Assembly (NCBI RefSeq): GCF_900187965.1
Contig: NZ_FZNL01000006.1
Location: 186,001 to 250,000 of the forward strand
Direction of reading: 5' to 3'
DNA from: Flavobacterium sp. ov086
Lineage (GTDB): Bacteria > Bacteroidota > Bacteroidia > Flavobacteriales > Flavobacteriaceae
Length of the DNA stretch: 64,000 nucleotides
The number at the start of each line of letters is the position of its first letter. Within the stretch, counting starts at the first letter, position 1. A model generated the notes under the pieces. The model was not told the DNA's origin. It worked only from the letters and a program-made list of their open reading frames with translations, and did not search any database. This document shows, in pieces, positions 9,058-17,211 of this stretch. A program made the translations under genes and the position numbers.

Positions 9058-12000
9058 ATGAAAAAATTTGTACAAGGTCTGGTAGCTTTCTCGTTAAAAA
9101 ACTCTTTGATAGTTTTTTTCCTGACAGCAGTATTACTAGTCGCCGGAATAGTCAGCTACATTCACACGCCCATTGAAGCGTTTCCTGATGTAACCAATAC
9201 AAGAGCAAGAATCATTACACAATGGCCGGGAAGAAGTGCCGAAGAAGTAGAGAAATTCATCACACTTCCCATTTCAAAACAAATGAACACAATTCCTAAA
9301 AAAGCAGAAGTACGATCTATTTCGCTTTTCGGATTATCAGTTGTAACCGTATTGTTTGATGATGATGTTGAGGATTTTTACGCTCAGCAATATGCTTCAA
9401 ATCGCCTTAACGGATTAGATTTACCAGAAGGTGCTGATGTTGATATTGAACCTCCATCCGGAGCGACAGGCGAAATATTCAGGTATATTATTAAAAGTGA
9501 TTTGCCAATTAAAGAAATTAAGGCAATTCAGGATTGGGTAATCGAGCGAGAATTAATCGCTGTTCCCGGAGTTGCCGATGTAGTAAGTTTTGGTGGTGAA
9601 GAAAAAAACTTCGAAATCAAAATTAATCCAACGCAATTGGAGAATTACAATCTATCTGCACTTGATGTTTATGAAGCTGTTTCTAAAAGCAATGTAAATG
9701 TTGGTGGAGATGTTATACAACGTGGTGATCAGGCATATGTAGTAAGAGGAGTTGGTTTGATCAACAAAGTGGAAGACATTGGAAATATCCTGATTGAAAC
9801 CAAAGGAGCTTCACCAATATTAGTAAAACACGTAGCCGAGGTGTCAATATCAGCCAAACCACGATTAGGACAAGTAGGTCTTGATGGTGATGATGATGTT
9901 GTAGAAGGTATTGTAGTGATGCTGCGCGGAGAAAATCCGGGTGAAGTTATTAAAAGACTTAAAGATCGTCTGGCAGAACTTAACGAAAGAGTTTTACCCG
10001 ATAATGTAAAAATAGTTCCGTTTATAGACCGTACCAAATTGGTCGATACAACGGTAAAAACAGTTACCAAAAACCTTGTAGAAGGGATTTTATTAGTATC
10101 GTTAATCGTATTTATTTTCCTTTATAACTGGAGAACTTCGTTGATTGTGGCATCTGTGATTCCGCTTTCGTTCTTGTTTGCCATTATAATGTTGCGAATT
10201 CAGGGATTACCTGCAAACTTAATTTCTATGGGAGCTCTGGATTTTGGATTGCTCCTCGAAGGAACCTTGGTTATTGTCGAGCAGGTCTTTGTGTCGCTCG
10301 AAAAGAAAGCACATAAAGTTGGAATGGAACGCTTTAACAATATGAGCAAAATGGGACTTATCAAGAAAAGTGTGGGTAGTGTAGCTACTTATATTTTCTT
10401 TGCGCTAATCATTTTGATTGTTGCCTTGATGCCAATTTTCTCCTTCACTAAAGTGGAAGGAAAAATGTTCTCTCCCCTAGCCTTCACGTTAAGTTATGCA
10501 CTATTAGGATCTTTGATTCTATCACTTACTTATGTTCCGGCAATGTGTAAAGTCATGTTGACAAAAAATATTGTCGAGAAAGAAAATATGATCTCCCGTT
10601 TTTTCAGAGTAAATCTGTTTAAACTGTTTCAATGGAGTACAAAACATCGTAAAACAACGATATATGCGTTCTTAGCTTTACTTGCCATTTGTTGTGCCAA
10701 GTTTGCATTTTATGGTTCAGAATTTATTCCGAAGCTGAATGAAGGAGCTATTTATGTAAGAGCCACTTTGCCGAACAGTATCAATCTTGATGAAGCCGTA
10801 AGACTTACCAAGGAAATGAAAGGTAAAATAAGGAAGTTTGAAGAAGTAAAATTTGTCTTGACACAAACCGGACGACCAAATGACGGAACAGATCCAACAG
10901 GATTTTTTAATATCGAATTGCATATCGAATTACAACATCAGGACGAATGGAAACGTGACATCAGCAAGGAAGAATTGATTGCCGAGATTAAGAAAGAACT
11001 CGATGTATATCCCGGAATTGGATTTGGATTTAGTCAGCCAATTCAGGATAATGTAGAAGAATATGTTGCCGGAGTAAAAAGTCCGTTGGTTATTAAGATT
11101 TTCGGAAATGACCTTTTTCAATTAGAAGCTATGGCTGCAAAAGTTGCCAAATCAATCAAAGATGTAAAAGGAATTGAGGATATTAATGTTTATAAAAACA
11201 TTGGTTTACCCGAATTAAGAATTCAGCTTGATGACGAAAAAATGGCGCGTTATGCCATTACAACCGCCGATGCTCAAGCCGTAATCCGAATGACAATTGG
11301 TGGGCAGGCTGCAACTAAGTTTTATGACGACGAAAAGATCTTTGATATCACATTACGTTTCGAAAAAGAATATCGTGACTCAAAAGAAAAAATTGAAGAT
11401 ATTCTTATTCCGACTATGAATGGTAAAAAAGTTCCATTGAAAGAAATTGCAACTGTAGAATATAAAACTGGTCCAACCTTTATTTATCGTGAAGGAAACA
11501 GCAGATATATTGCTGTAGGTTTTAGTATCGAAGGACGAGATTTAGGAAGCACTATCGATGAAGCTCAGAAAAAAGTAGCTGCAGAAGTAAAACTGCCTAA
11601 AGAAAATGTAATGAAATGGGCAGGAGAATTTGAAAGTAAAGAAAGAGCTTCTAAACAATTAGCAATGATTGTTCCGGTTGTTTTAATTTTGATTTTATGT
11701 CTTTTATATTTCAATTTTGGTAATTTCAAAGATACTATGGTTGCAGTCAGTGCAATGCCATACGCCTTTATTGGTGGTTTCTTATCCCTTTGGGTTACAG
11801 GAACCGTGTTTGGAATATCGGCAGGAATTGGATTTATTATTCTGTTTGGCGTCAGCGCAATTGATAGTATTGTCCTCATTGGAATGATTCGGGAAAATAT
11901 GCAAGCCGGAATGCATTTAAAAGATGCAATCTCAAACGGAATTTACAGCAGAATTCGTCCTATTGTTATGATTGCCCTTATGGGATCTTTAGGATTATTA

Positions 12001-12168
12001 CCCGCCGCATTATCAACCGGAATGGGATCTGAAGTTCAAAAGCCATTGGCTATCATGATTGTTGGTGGATTAATAACTTGTATGTTTTTATCGTTAACGG
12101 TTTTACCTCAGGTATTTTATCTGGTATACCGTAAAAAAGATTCCAGTTACAAGAATCCTGACTCTTAA
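9058..12168 (+). CDS. czcA: Heavy-metal efflux RND transporter (CzcA/CusA family)
   Basis: A full-length RND protein of 1036 residues with two sets of six membrane helices and two large periplasmic loops. The start VQGLVAFSLKNSLIVFFLTA and the segment PIEAFPDVTNTRARIITQWPG are typical of the heavy-metal (HME) branch. The proton-relay motif in helix 4 reads DFGLLLEG...VIVEQ: Asp395, Glu401 and Glu408 occupy the positions of CzcA Asp402, Asp408 and Glu415, so the second Asp is replaced by Glu. It is the last gene of the operon and is followed by a terminator. Metal specificity is not settled by what I can see. Confidence 0.92.
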   Translation: MKKFVQGLVAFSLKNSLIVFFLTAVLLVAGIVSYIHTPIEAFPDVTNTRARIITQWPGRSAEEVEKFITLPISKQMNTIPKKAEVRSISLFGLSVVTVLFDDDVEDFYAQQYASNRLNGLDLPEGADVDIEPPSGATGEIFRYIIKSDLPIKEIKAIQDWVIERELIAVPGVADVVSFGGEEKNFEIKINPTQLENYNLSALDVYEAVSKSNVNVGGDVIQRGDQAYVVRGVGLINKVEDIGNILIETKGASPILVKHVAEVSISAKPRLGQVGLDGDDDVVEGIVVMLRGENPGEVIKRLKDRLAELNERVLPDNVKIVPFIDRTKLVDTTVKTVTKNLVEGILLVSLIVFIFLYNWRTSLIVASVIPLSFLFAIIMLRIQGLPANLISMGALDFGLLLEGTLVIVEQVFVSLEKKAHKVGMERFNNMSKMGLIKKSVGSVATYIFFALIILIVALMPIFSFTKVEGKMFSPLAFTLSYALLGSLILSLTYVPAMCKVMLTKNIVEKENMISRFFRVNLFKLFQWSTKHRKTTIYAFLALLAICCAKFAFYGSEFIPKLNEGAIYVRATLPNSINLDEAVRLTKEMKGKIRKFEEVKFVLTQTGRPNDGTDPTGFFNIELHIELQHQDEWKRDISKEELIAEIKKELDVYPGIGFGFSQPIQDNVEEYVAGVKSPLVIKIFGNDLFQLEAMAAKVAKSIKDVKGIEDINVYKNIGLPELRIQLDDEKMARYAITTADAQAVIRMTIGGQAATKFYDDEKIFDITLRFEKEYRDSKEKIEDILIPTMNGKKVPLKEIATVEYKTGPTFIYREGNSRYIAVGFSIEGRDLGSTIDEAQKKVAAEVKLPKENVMKWAGEFESKERASKQLAMIVPVVLILILCLLYFNFGNFKDTMVAVSAMPYAFIGGFLSLWVTGTVFGISAGIGFIILFGVSAIDSIVLIGMIRENMQAGMHLKDAISNGIYSRIRPIVMIALMGSLGLLPAALSTGMGSEVQKPLAIMIVGGLITCMFLSLTVLPQVFYLVYRKKDSSYKNPDS

Positions 12169-12179
12169 TTAGATTTCTA

Positions 12180-12217
12180 ATACACCTTTAGACAGTTTGT
12201 TTAAAGGTGTATTTTTT
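12180..12217 (+). terminator. Terminator of the metal efflux operon
   Basis: The stem ATACACCTTTA pairs with TAAAGGTGTAT and is followed by seven T residues, 12 bases after the czcA-like stop. Confidence 0.9.
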
Positions 12218-12284
12218 TATTGTGAGCTTATTAAAATCTAAAACAAACTAATCATTTTTATTCGAACAAATAATAATACTTCTC

Positions 12285-12860
12285 ATGAAATACATCTATT
12301 ATTTTGCGATAATTTCTACATTATTCATTTCTTGTCAGTCAAAAACTCCTATTGAAATCAAGCAAATTGAATCACAGGAAGTAGTAAAGATTTTGCCTGT
12401 TTTAAAAACTCCTCTAAAAGACAGTGTTATTATAGCTTTCCCAACTGAATTCGAAATAAAAATAAATCCATCTGTCAGATATATGACCTGGCATTATGTT
12501 AGTGATGGAAAAACCTTGTGGAATGATGCTTTTGATTACCAAATATATAATGCAGCTTCATTATCCCAATTCGATATCTATAAAATATTGTCACCAAAAC
12601 AAATAAGAATTCTCAAAAAAGAAAGAAAACTTTTTATATCTAAGAAAGCAGCAATAGAATTATTAAAAAAATACAAACTGAACGCTTGTACAGAAAATTT
12701 AAACTTTAAAGAAACCATAAAATTGACCTCTTACGATAAATTCAAAAAGGAGAATATGGAAATAATTAATGAATTCCGAAAAAGCAATGATTCCATTAAT
12801 TTTAGAGTAATGAAGGAAGGTGGAAGTTTTTATTATGTACAAAAGAAAATCAATTGGTAG
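12285..12860 (+). CDS. Hypothetical lipoprotein
   Basis: A 191-residue protein with a lipoprotein signal: a short hydrophobic stretch and the lipobox FISC with Cys17. The mature part is mixed alpha/beta, rich in Lys and Ile, with no motif I recognise (segments such as MTWHYVSDGKTLWNDAFDYQ and a Cys at about residue 136). It stands alone between the metal efflux terminator and a repeat element. Codon use and composition match the neighbours. No function is proposed. Confidence 0.65.
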   Translation: MKYIYYFAIISTLFISCQSKTPIEIKQIESQEVVKILPVLKTPLKDSVIIAFPTEFEIKINPSVRYMTWHYVSDGKTLWNDAFDYQIYNAASLSQFDIYKILSPKQIRILKKERKLFISKKAAIELLKKYKLNACTENLNFKETIKLTSYDKFKKENMEIINEFRKSNDSINFRVMKEGGSFYYVQKKINW

Positions 12861-12920
12861 TTTGCTCAACATCCATTTCTGACTGCAAAGAAACCAATAA
12901 GTGATTGTAAAAACTAAACT

Positions 12921-13022
12921 TCTCGCCAAGTCCCGATGGTCCCGAGATTTCGGGAGGCATCCTTTTTTAAGGCAATTTTTCTTTGACTTAAAAAAGATAT
13001 AATGGACAGTGGGACAAGTGGC
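12921..13022 (+). repeat. Dispersed structured element, copy A
   Basis: The flanks read CTCGCCAAGTCCCGATGG and GATATAATGGACAGTGGGAC around a variable A/T-rich stem, with an extra nested hairpin CCCGAGATTTCGGGA. The same plan recurs at 16018-16107, 23154-23235 (minus), 39851-39933 and, in a shorter form, near 43862-43913. It may be a structured RNA or a mobile palindromic element. Confidence 0.65.
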
Positions 13023-13124
13023 ATTTAAAATAAATTTGTTGTGCTTCCAAAAAATAAAATTGATTTTATTAAAGTCCTAAGAATATAAATAAAACTTAAA
13101 TTTTAAATTTCATTTTGAATATAT

Positions 13125-13145
13125 GTAGTTAACTACGTAAATTTG
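13125..13145 (+). promoter_or_regulatory. Promoter and palindrome upstream of the GNAT gene
   Basis: A perfect 12-base palindrome, GTAGTTAACTAC (13125-13136), abuts a -7 box TAAATTTG (13138-13145). A repressor bound here would cover the promoter. The start codon is 72 bases downstream. Confidence 0.5.
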
Positions 13146-13216
13146 TACACGAATTAGCCTTATGCATTGGTATAAGCAAATTTTTAAAGCATTTAAAGTA
13201 TATTATAAATAACAAA

Positions 13217-13669
13217 ATGAAAAATAATACTCCCAAAACCACTTTAGAAAGTACAATTAAAATTGAAAAAGTTGAAGATCAAAGCCTAATTGAAACCGCA
13301 TTTTCAATAAGAAGACAAGTTTTTGTAGAAGAACAAAATGTATCGCAAGAACGTGAATCTATGGATGACGAAGAAGCAATACATTATTTAGCGACCGTTA
13401 ATGGTTTGCCGGCTGGAGCTGCCAGATACAGAAAAATGGAAAAAGGCGCTAAAATTGAGAGAATTGCGGTTTTGAATAATTTTCGTGGACAACGAATTGG
13501 CGAAGCAATTCTACAAAAAATATTGGAAGATTTAAAAGACGAAAAGAAAATTTACTTGTACGCACAAGTAATTGCAACTCAATTTTACATTAAAAACGGA
13601 TTCAGACAAACTGATAATTATTTCCTGGATGCTGGAATTGAGCATGTAGAAATGGATTTTATAAAATAA
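13217..13669 (+). CDS. GNAT-family N-acetyltransferase
   Basis: A 150-residue single-domain acetyltransferase. The N-terminal RRQVFVEEQNV is the signature of the ElaA/YjcF subgroup. The acetyl-CoA binding motif A reads IERIAVLNNFRGQRIGEAIL (residues about 80-99, with RGQRIG as the pyrophosphate loop), and the C-terminal part is AQVIATQFYIKNGFRQTDN. The protein is soluble and cytoplasmic. It is a single gene behind its own promoter; the acceptor substrate is unknown. Confidence 0.85.
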   Translation: MKNNTPKTTLESTIKIEKVEDQSLIETAFSIRRQVFVEEQNVSQERESMDDEEAIHYLATVNGLPAGAARYRKMEKGAKIERIAVLNNFRGQRIGEAILQKILEDLKDEKKIYLYAQVIATQFYIKNGFRQTDNYFLDAGIEHVEMDFIK

Positions 13670-13683
13670 AATTATTGCAAATC

Positions 13684-13795
13684 AAATCCGTTTTATCCGC
13701 GTTTTTACGAAGTAAATCTGCTTTATCCGTGTCAAAATTAGACGCTGATTTTACTGATTCGCTAAAGCGAAAACGCTGATAAAAACGGATTTTTA
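13684..13795. repeat. Inverted repeat with ATCCGTTTTATCCGCG ends
   Basis: The left end AAATCCGTTTTATCCGCG is answered by ACGCTGATAAAAACGGATTT on the right. Related sequences occur at 23270-23469 and 25757-25810, so this is one member of a dispersed family. It may also end transcription between the convergent GNAT and AraC genes. Confidence 0.6.
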
Positions 13796-13842
13796 TAATT
13801 TCTGTCTTGATTGAACTGTTAACTAATTTTATAGATTTCCCT

Positions 13843-14673
13843 TTAATTTAATGATTTTTTAAATTCTGAAGGTGAACTTCCAGTACTTCGAACAATGAAT
13901 TTATTAAAATGACTACTATCTATAAAACCTAAATCGTTACTGATTTCTGAAAAAGTCAGATTGCTTTTGCTTAATTTTTCCGTTACAACTTTGAGTTTCG
14001 TTTGCTCGATGTAATCTCTTAATGTAATATTGAGATGGTTTTTAAAATACTCTCCTATATAATGGATCGAAACATTAAAATGATTCGCAATTTCCTTTTT
14101 CTTCAACAAATGAGGATTGGCGATATTCGATCTGATGTAACTTAAAATAGTATCAATCTTTAAAACCTCAGTGGTTTTTAGATTTACGTTGGTTTCATTT
14201 ATTGTGGCATTTCTTCGGATTATGTGGATCAGCGACATCATCAAACTTTTGATTATGATTTCGTTTTGCCCTTTTGGCTTGGCAACTTCATCCAGGATTT
14301 TTAGAATAACCATTTCACAGAAAGATTTATCGTCTTCAAGGAAAATCAAATTTCCATTAGTTTGATTGTGGTAATAAAACAGCTTTTCGATTTCTTCAAT
14401 TTCTTTTTTATTCGAAAAAAAATTAGGCAGAAAACGTAGGCAATGAAATTTTGTAGGTTCTAATGTTTTAAAAGAATGATAATCCTTTGGCGTAAGCAAA
14501 TAAATATCATGTTGTTTATAATGATGAGGAATTGAATTCAAGATGTGGTTTCCGGTTCCGTATTCTATATATAATAGTTCGAAAAAATTATGACGATGTA
14601 CTTCTTTCTTCCACGTTAATTCTTCGACGGAATAAATTTCGAAATCTTTGTATATAAAAAACGTGTTCTTCAT
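13843..14673 (-). CDS. AraC-family transcriptional regulator
   Basis: A 276-residue regulator with an N-terminal cupin-type sensor (HRHNFFELLYIEYGTGNHIL about residues 26-45) and a C-terminal pair of helix-turn-helix motifs (KKEIANHFNVSIHYIGEYF and FSEISNDLGFIDSSHFNKF, closing with RSTGSSPSEFKKSL). It is divergent from the ketopantoate-reductase-like gene, with 101 bases between starts, and is probably its regulator. A -7 box for this gene, TATATTTG, lies on the minus strand at 14689-14696. The ligand is unknown. Confidence 0.88.
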   Translation of the reverse strand: MKNTFFIYKDFEIYSVEELTWKKEVHRHNFFELLYIEYGTGNHILNSIPHHYKQHDIYLLTPKDYHSFKTLEPTKFHCLRFLPNFFSNKKEIEEIEKLFYYHNQTNGNLIFLEDDKSFCEMVILKILDEVAKPKGQNEIIIKSLMMSLIHIIRRNATINETNVNLKTTEVLKIDTILSYIRSNIANPHLLKKKEIANHFNVSIHYIGEYFKNHLNITLRDYIEQTKLKVVTEKLSKSNLTFSEISNDLGFIDSSHFNKFIVRSTGSSPSEFKKSLN

Positions 14674-14688
14674 AATCCTTAATTTTTA

Positions 14689-14696
14689 CAAATATA
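14689..14696 (-). promoter_or_regulatory. Candidate -7 box of the AraC gene
   Basis: The minus strand reads TATATTTG here, 16 bases before the AraC start. The divergent gene has the weaker TTACTTTGC at about 14737-14745. Confidence 0.5.
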
Positions 14697-14774
14697 ACCG
14701 ATATTTTTACAGCAATTAATAATCATGAACCTATTTACTTTGCATCTATAGTTTAAAACCCAAAATAATAGAAT

Positions 14775-15686
14775 ATGAACTCAAATACAATAAAAATAGG
14801 AATCCTGGGAATCGGTGGAATCGGCGGATTTGTTGGCGCACCATTAGCAAAAAAATATAAAAACAGTGCGACCAAAATCATCTTTATTTGCAGAGGTGAA
14901 ACTAAAACCTCCATACAAAATGACGGTTTATTATTTGAATCTAAAGGTGAAAAAGAAACCATATTTCCGGATTTAGTATCTGATAATCCAGCAGAAATAG
15001 GGATTCTGGATGTATTGATACTTACTTCTAAATCGTATTCTATAAGCAATATATTAAACACTTATAAAGATTGTATAAATGCTGAAACGATTATAATCAC
15101 TTTACAAAATGTGGTAAATGCAAAAGAAATTATCCGCAAAACTTTACCTGAAGTTGGTCAGATTATGGAAGGTTGTATTTATGTAGCATCAAATGTGAAA
15201 AAGCCCGGACATATTCAGCATGTTGGCGGACCAGGGAAAATTTTCGTTGGAGGAAAAGAGAATAAACAATTAATTGATTTGTTAGCAGACGGTGGTTTGG
15301 ATATTACTTACGTAGAAAACATTAATCAAATATTGTGGAAGAAATATTTATTCGTTGCTCCTGTTGCAGCAATTACTTCTGGTTATAAAGTTACTTTTGG
15401 ACAACTTCTGGAAGATCAAAATTTAATGCATATTCTCGAAAATATGATGATCGAAATTCAATCGCTTGCCAGCAAAAACAATATTCTTTTGACAAAAGAA
15501 GATATTGAAACATCGAAAGATCTATTGACTAAATTTCCATTTGAATCGAAATCGTCTTTACAATTGGATTTTGAAAACAACAATCAAACCGAGAAAAAAT
15601 TTCTGGTCGATTATGTTATTGAAAATGCTAATAAATTCGGAATTGAAACTCCGTTTTATAATGGTGTAAACGCAAAAATTATTTAA
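14775..15686 (+). CDS. Ketopantoate reductase family (ApbA/PanE-like) protein
   Basis: A 303-residue NADPH-dependent reductase. The Rossmann loop GIGGIGG is at residues 12-18; then come LQNVVNAKEII (the region holding the catalytic Lys/Asn in PanE) and a C-terminal helical domain with WKKYLFVAPVAAITSGYK. The family reduces 2-dehydropantoate to pantoate, but a stand-alone gene beside an AraC regulator, away from other pantothenate genes, suggests a different 2-oxo acid or aldehyde as substrate. The call to the family is firm; the exact reaction is not. Confidence 0.82.
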   Translation: MNSNTIKIGILGIGGIGGFVGAPLAKKYKNSATKIIFICRGETKTSIQNDGLLFESKGEKETIFPDLVSDNPAEIGILDVLILTSKSYSISNILNTYKDCINAETIIITLQNVVNAKEIIRKTLPEVGQIMEGCIYVASNVKKPGHIQHVGGPGKIFVGGKENKQLIDLLADGGLDITYVENINQILWKKYLFVAPVAAITSGYKVTFGQLLEDQNLMHILENMMIEIQSLASKNNILLTKEDIETSKDLLTKFPFESKSSLQLDFENNNQTEKKFLVDYVIENANKFGIETPFYNGVNAKII

Positions 15687-15700
15687 TTTAAACCATATAA

Positions 15701-15930
15701 AATCCGGTTTAACGCATGAATTTGTGCAATCTATACACGCATTTTAAACTGGACTAAAGTCCAGCCCTGTAATATTTGTTATTCCTTTGGAATTTTGAAA
15801 TCTATTTGGTAATCATTAAATGAATTTAAAAAGAGCTGTTGGCTTTAATAATATTGTAGGGCCGGATTTTAATCCGGTTTAAACGTATGAATTTGTTCAA
15901 TTCATATATGTGATCCATTTTAAACCCGGT
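15701..15930. repeat. Pair of dispersed palindromic repeats
   Basis: Two related blocks: AATCCGGTTTAACGCATGAA (15701-15720) and AATCCGGTTTAAACGTATGA (15871-15890), each running on to a TTTTAAAC segment. Between them lie the hairpin CTGGACTAAAGTCCAG followed by CCCTGTAATATT (15749-15776) and its inverted relative around 15853-15876. A third copy of the hairpin-plus-CCCTACAATAT unit is at 47843-47870. No gene is visible in 15687-16266. Confidence 0.65.
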
Positions 15931-16017
15931 TATGGTTTATAATCATATTATTTATCATTTCTTCGGAATATATGATTTTGCATTTTTTGTTTTAAAATCT
16001 AATGAGAAATAGATTTT

Positions 16018-16107
16018 CTCGCCTAGCCCCGATGGAAATGGCATCCTTTTATGGCAGTCCCGAGGCTTCGGGAGCCATAAAAGATAGAATGGACATCGGG
16101 AAAAAAG
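16018..16107 (+). repeat. Dispersed structured element, copy B
   Basis: It begins CTCGCCTAGCCCCGATGG, carries a long internal stem capped by CCCGAGGCTTCGGGA, and closes with GATAGAATGGACATCGGGA. It has the same layout as copy A with different stem bases, so structure rather than sequence is kept in the middle. Confidence 0.65.
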
Positions 16108-16256
16108 GTCTTTAAACACGAAAACGATCTGCTCCTTAAAAAATTACGCTCGAAAAAGTCCTTATAAATAAAGGCTTTTGAAGGCTTTTGACATTTGTCT
16201 ATACAACAATAAGAAAATATTATGACAAAATTATTTCATAATCAGAAAAACCGCCA

Positions 16257-16277
16257 TACATTTGCCTAACGGTGTTA
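16257..16277 (+). promoter_or_regulatory. tetR-like promoter with operator O1
   Basis: The -7 box TACATTTG (16257-16264) is followed two bases later by the palindrome TAACGGTGTTA (16267-16277), then AATTTAATA. The palindrome matches the four copies in front of the acrA-like gene, so the TetR protein probably represses itself here. Confidence 0.7.
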
Positions 16278-16299
16278 AACAATTTAATACTTAAATAAA

Positions 16300-16893
16300 A
16301 TGGCAAGTAAAGATCGTATTTTAAGACAAAAAGAAGAGACAAGAAGTAACATTCTTGAAGCTGCTTACGCTATCGTAAAAGAAGAAGGATGGCAAGGTCT
16401 GAGCATGCGAAAAATTGCTGACAAGATTGAATACACTGCTCCTATTATCTATGAATACTTCTCGAATAAAGAGGCGATTTTGAACGAATTAACCGGAAAA
16501 GGTTTTATTAAGTTAGCAAAAGAACTTCAGGAAGCTTGTGATAAATTTGAAAAACCGGAAGAACAATTAGAAGCCATGTGGATGGCCTATTGGGATTTTG
16601 CGTTTACAGATACCGAAATGTATCAGGTAATGTTTGGAGTGCAAATGAATTGTTGTCAGCAACAATGTTCGGCTCAGGAAAGGCCATATAAATTATTCAC
16701 TTCGGTAATTTCTGAGATAATGAAAAACAGCAATCCTACTGAAGAAGTTATCAAACAAAAATATTTTACTTTTTTCTCTGTTATTCACGGTTTGATTGCG
16801 ATTAACATCATCAACAAAAGCGAGATAATGGAAACTATCAACAATCAAATCTTAAAAGATGCGATTGGAGGAATCATAAAATCAATACAATAA
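16300..16893 (+). CDS. TetR/AcrR-family repressor of the RND pump
   Basis: A 197-residue TetR-type repressor. The N-terminal DNA-binding region reads ILEAAYAIVKEEGWQGLSM and RKIADKIEYTAPIIYEYFSN (residues about 18-56), the typical helix-turn-helix. The rest is a helical ligand domain with a Cys cluster, Cys118, Cys119 and Cys123 (NCCQQQC), which could bind metal or respond to thiol reagents. It is followed in the same direction by an AcrAB-TolC-like pump, and operator-like palindromes lie before both this gene and the pump, so it is very likely the pump's repressor. The inducer is unknown. Confidence 0.9.
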   Translation: MASKDRILRQKEETRSNILEAAYAIVKEEGWQGLSMRKIADKIEYTAPIIYEYFSNKEAILNELTGKGFIKLAKELQEACDKFEKPEEQLEAMWMAYWDFAFTDTEMYQVMFGVQMNCCQQQCSAQERPYKLFTSVISEIMKNSNPTEEVIKQKYFTFFSVIHGLIAINIINKSEIMETINNQILKDAIGGIIKSIQ

Positions 16894-16910
16894 AAAAAAT
16901 TTCATTTTAA

Positions 16911-17115
16911 CTTAACAGTGATAAATGATTTAATGTAGTAATTTAGCAACTATTTTTTTACTACTTTACTTAACAGTGTTAGAAAATTTAATAGAGTAAT
17001 ACGAGAGTTTTTTTTCGATTTTACTTAACAGTGATAAATAATTTAATACCAATTACGAAATAGAATTGGAAGCATCATTGTATGGTTCTTTGCACAATTC
17101 TACTTAACAACGTTA
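16911..17115 (+). promoter_or_regulatory. Array of four TetR-type operators upstream of the pump
   Basis: The motif (C)TTAAC-A-(G/T)TGTTA recurs at 16913-16923 (TAACAGTGATA), 16971-16981 (TAACAGTGTTA, a perfect palindrome), 17026-17036 (TAACAGTGATA) and 17105-17115 (TAACAACGTTA). Each is followed by AxATTTAAT. A weak promoter lies before the last copy: TTG at 17066-17068 and TTCTTTGC ending at 17093. The rest of this 318-base spacer is A/T-rich without other features. Confidence 0.7.
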
Positions 17116-17211
17116 GATAATTTAATATAATTAAATATGAATACCCAGAATATCCGAATACCACAAAATTTAAACAATAAGAATGTCCAACAAATTAAAA
17201 CCAATACGAAA

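Noticed and set aside
17137..17211. An earlier start for the acrA-like gene
   Set aside because: It would put a polar stretch before a good lipoprotein signal and lies close to the operators.
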